64,000 nucleotides of DNA, from assembly GCF_002911665.1 (NCBI RefSeq), contig NZ_MTBP01000001.1, positions 744,001 to 808,000 of the forward strand, written 5' to 3'. A program made the position numbers and the translations under genes. The DNA comes from Actinomadura rubteroloni. GTDB lineage: Bacteria; Actinomycetota; Actinomycetes; Streptosporangiales; Streptosporangiaceae. Under the pieces are notes generated by a model, which was given only the letters and a program-made list of their open reading frames with translations, had not been told where the DNA came from and did not search any database. Below, piece by piece: positions 61,592-64,000 of the stretch; the first letter of the stretch is position 1; each line of letters starts with the position of its first letter.

Positions 61592-62260
61592 ATGACGTTG
61601 CGGACGGCTCGACGTTCATCACTGGTCGAGCAGGTCATCGACCAGATGCGCGCCGAGATCGCGTCGGGCGCCTGGCCCCTCGGCGGCCGGATCCCCGCCG
61701 AACCGGCGCTGGTCGAACAGCTCGGCGTGGGACGCAACACCGTCCGCGAGGCCGTCCGCGCCCTGACCCACGCGGGCCTGCTCGCCGGACGCCAGGGCGA
61801 CGGCACGTACGTCATCGCGACCAGCGAGCTGTCGGGCGCCGTCCGGCGGCGGCTGGCGACGGCCGAGCTGATCGAGATCCTCCAGGTCCGGCGTGGGCTG
61901 GAGGTCGAGGCGGCGCGGCTCGCGGCGTCCCGCCGCACCGACGCCGACATCGCCGCGATCGACGCCGCGCTCGCCGACCGCGACGCGGCCTTCGCCGCCG
62001 GGGACCGCGACGCGTTCGTGGACGCCGACCTGGCTTTCCACACCGCCGTCGTGGACGCCACCCACAACCGCGTGCTCACCGACCTCTACCGCGACTTCGG
62101 CGCCGCGCTGAAACTGAGCATCGGCGGGGCCGGGGACGCCCTCGACCACGCCGACGTCCCGCACGCGCCGATCGCCGACGCCGTCCGCGCCGGGGACGCC
62201 TCCGCCGCCGCTGCCGCCGCGCAGAGCTGCCTCGACCACATCCTGCGCACCCTCGACTGA
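61592..62260 (+). CDS. GntR family regulator (FadR subfamily)
   Basis: A 222-residue regulator with GntR winged HTH (LVEQVIDQMRAEIASGAWPLGGRIP, LGVGRNTVREAVRALTHAGLL) and a FadR/FCD ligand domain with metal-type residues (DLAFHTAVVDATHNRVLTDL, and AHAPIADAVRAGDASA near the end). GAGGAGACGG precedes ATG 61592. It lies 37 nt before an MFS transporter gene on the same strand; the transporter is the likely target or metabolite gate. Confidence 0.92.
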   Translation: MTLRTARRSSLVEQVIDQMRAEIASGAWPLGGRIPAEPALVEQLGVGRNTVREAVRALTHAGLLAGRQGDGTYVIATSELSGAVRRRLATAELIEILQVRRGLEVEAARLAASRRTDADIAAIDAALADRDAAFAAGDRDAFVDADLAFHTAVVDATHNRVLTDLYRDFGAALKLSIGGAGDALDHADVPHAPIADAVRAGDASAAAAAAQSCLDHILRTLD

Positions 62261-62297
62261 CCCGCCCCCTACCGCGTTCGCGCAGAACTCAAGGCCC

Positions 62298-63503
62298 ATG
62301 TCGCACGCCCGTCTCACCGCCGCCTGGACCCTCGCGGGTCTCGTCCTGCTCGCCGTCAACCTGCGCGCCGCCATCACCGGCGTCGCGCCCGTCCTCGCCG
62401 ACCTGCGCACGGCGCTCGGCCTGTCCGGGGTCGAGGTCAGCGTGCTCACGACGCTGCCCGTGCTGTGCCTCGGCGCGTTCGCCTCGCTCGCGCCGGCCGC
62501 CGCGCGGCGGTTCGGGACGGAGACCGCCATCGCCGGGGCGCTCACGCTCATCACCGGCGGGATCGCGCTGCGGCTGGTGCCGTCGGCGGTCGCGCTGTTC
62601 GCCGGGACGATCGTCGCCGGGGCCGGGATCGCGCTCGGGAACGTCCTGCTGCCCGCCGTCATCAAGCGGGCGTTCCCGGACCGCGTCGGGCCGCTGACGG
62701 GCCTCGCGATGATGCTGATGGCGTGCAGCGGGGCGTTCGCGGCAGCGCTGGCCGTCCCGCTGGACGACGCGGGCGGCTGGCGGCTCGCGCTCGCCGTCTG
62801 GGCCGTGCCGTCGCTGATCGCCGTGGTGGCGTGGGGGCCGCTCGCCCGGCGCAGCGCCCCGCCGGAACCGACGCGGACCGCTTCGGTGTCGCTGCTGCGC
62901 AGCCCGCTCGCCTGGGCCGTCGCGACGTTCATGGGGCTGGCGTCCCTGATGTTCTACGTCCTGATGTCGTGGCTCCCGGAGATCATGCGCGACCACGGCG
63001 TCGCCGCGGGGACGGCCGGGATCATGATGTCGGCGATGCTGCTCATCGGCATCCCGCTCGGCTACGTCGTGCCGGTGTTCGCGGCGCGGCTGCCGGACCA
63101 GCGCGTCCTCGTCCTCGCCGTGGGCGGCTGCATGGTCGCGGGCGTCGGCGGACTGATCGCCGCGCCCGGGATCGGCTGGGTCTGGGTGGTGCTGCTCGGC
63201 GTCGCGACCGGCAGCGCGTTCCCCCTCGCCTACACGCTGCTCAACCTGCGCTCGCCGAGCCCGGCCGTCGCCGCGCGGCTGTCGGGGATGGCGCAGACGG
63301 GCGGCTACCTGCTCGCCGGGTTCGGGCCGCTCGCGGTCGGCGTGCTGCGCGACGCCACGGGCGGCTGGACGGTCTCCCTGACGCTGCTGCTCGTCCTCGT
63401 CGTGCCCGAGGTGGTGTTCGGGCTGGTCGCGGCGCGGCCGGGGTTCGTCCGGGCCGCCGCGGGCGCGCCCGTCCCGGCGCCGGAGCCGGTCGCCGTCCGC
63501 TAG
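62298..63503 (+). CDS. MFS transporter, CynX/NimT type
   Basis: A 401-residue protein with twelve helices. The opening TLAGLVLLAVNLRAAITGVAPVLADL and the motif LGVATGSAFPLAYTLLNLRS resemble cyanate/2-nitroimidazole-family transporters. Its substrate is unknown. ATG 62298 has a weak upstream site. The end overlaps the stop of the convergent ParB-like gene by 4 nt. The preceding GntR gene is likely co-transcribed. Confidence 0.9.
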   Translation: MSHARLTAAWTLAGLVLLAVNLRAAITGVAPVLADLRTALGLSGVEVSVLTTLPVLCLGAFASLAPAAARRFGTETAIAGALTLITGGIALRLVPSAVALFAGTIVAGAGIALGNVLLPAVIKRAFPDRVGPLTGLAMMLMACSGAFAAALAVPLDDAGGWRLALAVWAVPSLIAVVAWGPLARRSAPPEPTRTASVSLLRSPLAWAVATFMGLASLMFYVLMSWLPEIMRDHGVAAGTAGIMMSAMLLIGIPLGYVVPVFAARLPDQRVLVLAVGGCMVAGVGGLIAAPGIGWVWVVLLGVATGSAFPLAYTLLNLRSPSPAVAARLSGMAQTGGYLLAGFGPLAVGVLRDATGGWTVSLTLLLVLVVPEVVFGLVAARPGFVRAAAGAPVPAPEPVAVR

Positions 63504-63814
63504 GACGAGCCGAGGTCGATCGCGTCCAGGTCGAGCACCCGCGCGTGCAGCACCTGCCGCTGGTGGAGCGCGGCCCGCAGCGCGCGGTGCAGGCCGTCCT
63601 CCAGGTACAGGTCGCCCTTCCACTGGACGACGTGCGGGAACAGGTCGCCGTAGAACGTCGAGTCCTTGGCCAGCAGCGACTGGAGGTCCAGCTCGCGCTT
63701 GGTGCTGATGAGCTGGTCCAGCCGCACCTGGCGCGGCGGGATCCGGGCCCAGTCCCCCGAGGAGAGCCGGTGCTCGGGATACGGCTTCCCGTCGCCCACC
63801 GCCTTGAAGATCAC
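63500..63814 (-). CDS. ParB/sulfiredoxin-fold-like small protein
   Basis: A 104-residue protein starting MIFKAVGDGKPYPEHRLSSG. The core RQVRLDQLISTKRELDLQSL, then LYLEDGLHRALRAALHQRQVLHARVLDLD, has the [D/E]G[L/H]HR signature and strand order of the ParB/Srx-like fold, where a His-Arg loop is near a nucleotide or nucleic-acid site. Related actinobacterial proteins are variously called VapB-like antitoxin or hypothetical; no toxin gene is adjacent. The 4-nt stop overlap with the MFS gene is convergent. Confidence 0.75.
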   Translation of the reverse strand: MIFKAVGDGKPYPEHRLSSGDWARIPPRQVRLDQLISTKRELDLQSLLAKDSTFYGDLFPHVVQWKGDLYLEDGLHRALRAALHQRQVLHARVLDLDAIDLGSS

Positions 63815-63961
63815 ACCGCGAGTCTAAAGGCTCGCCGCGCCGTCCGTCCGGTCCGCGCGGGCGTCCCCCGCGCGGGGGACGCCGCTCCCTCGCGACGGTG
63901 ACGATCTCCGTCCGGCGACTCCGTAACTTCCTTTTCGTCCGGATCTACGAGGGGGAACGGG

Positions 63962-64000
63962 GTGTGCGCCGCTGTGCGGCCATTAAATAGACACGATTGT
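63962..64000 (+). CDS. Possible start of a gene truncated by the window edge
   Basis: GTG 63962 with GGGGGAA upstream opens a 13-codon frame (MCAAVRPLNRHDC…) that continues past 64000. A ribosome site and an AT-richer upstream stretch (ACTTCCTTTTCG, near 63927) suggest a promoter, but the fragment is too short to confirm. The 185 nt between this and the ParB-like gene contain no other gene that I can see. Confidence 0.25.
   Translation, partial: MCAAVRPLNRHDC

Overview
The window is high-GC DNA of a filamentous actinomycete. The gene order crgA–rhomboid–cyclophilin–DUF5324, ino1–padR–penicillin-binding protein and rpsF–ssb–rpsR–rplI–MATE–dnaB, plus a DLW-39 peptide gene, matches the core of Streptomyces-like chromosomes. 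Sequence style (frequent GTG starts, Pro/Gly-rich PBP heads, short intergenic gaps) suggests the Thermomonosporaceae/Actinomadura neighbourhood. That family-level call is inference; no rRNA is present. The DNA looks chromosomal throughout: I see no transposase, phage module, integrase or CRISPR array.

Layout. 1–3.7 kb: end of a glutamine amidotransferase gene, a class E sortase with a small membrane partner, crgA, rhomboid protease, cyclophilin, DUF5324. 3.8–9.5 kb: hexapeptide acyltransferase, a TetR-controlled ABC1-kinase/P450 pair with a decayed repeat after it, and a DEAD-box helicase. 9.9–13.6 kb: the most unusual segment, a same-strand Crp-like regulator, a nucleotidyl-cyclase-like protein and a large P-loop protein. 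13.7–20.7 kb: tRNA-Ala, DLW-39, transporter, GAF/SpoIIE phosphatase, peptide-binding lipoprotein, ino1 and its PadR neighbour. 21–29 kb: envelope block with two class A PBPs, a GT87 mannosyltransferase-like protein and a D,D-carboxypeptidase. 29.5–32.5 kb: barnase–barstar pair, endonuclease IV, small membrane proteins. 32.7–39.3 kb: ribosomal/replication block ending in an intein-containing dnaB preceded by a DnaA-box array. 39.4–46.3 kb: lysyl oxidase homologue, MarR and LysR regulators, oxidoreductase, methyltransferase. 46.4–49.6 kb: alkylation-repair genes alkA–ogt followed by a paralogous beta clamp. 49.6–55.7 kb: XRE/cupin regulator with exporter, sigma factor with partner, Baeyer–Villiger-type monooxygenase, lipoprotein. 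55.8–64 kb: tRNA-Ser, tadA with two associated genes, upp, small membrane proteins, TPR regulator, GntR/MFS pair, ParB-like small protein.

Main points for a second look: (1) the Crp–cyclase–P-loop cassette, whose last two genes carry the same short Gly/Asn/Gln motif on both sides of a 1-nt junction; (2) the DnaB intein, which has the Ala1 and Trp/Cys/Thr signature of class 3 inteins and a decayed homing endonuclease; (3) a phased array of DnaA boxes just upstream of dnaB; (4) a 55-bp identical multi-hairpin element placed directly after both tRNA genes; (5) repeated decaying copies of the P450 3' end plus terminator. All functional assignments come from reading motifs and recalled family features; no database search was run.
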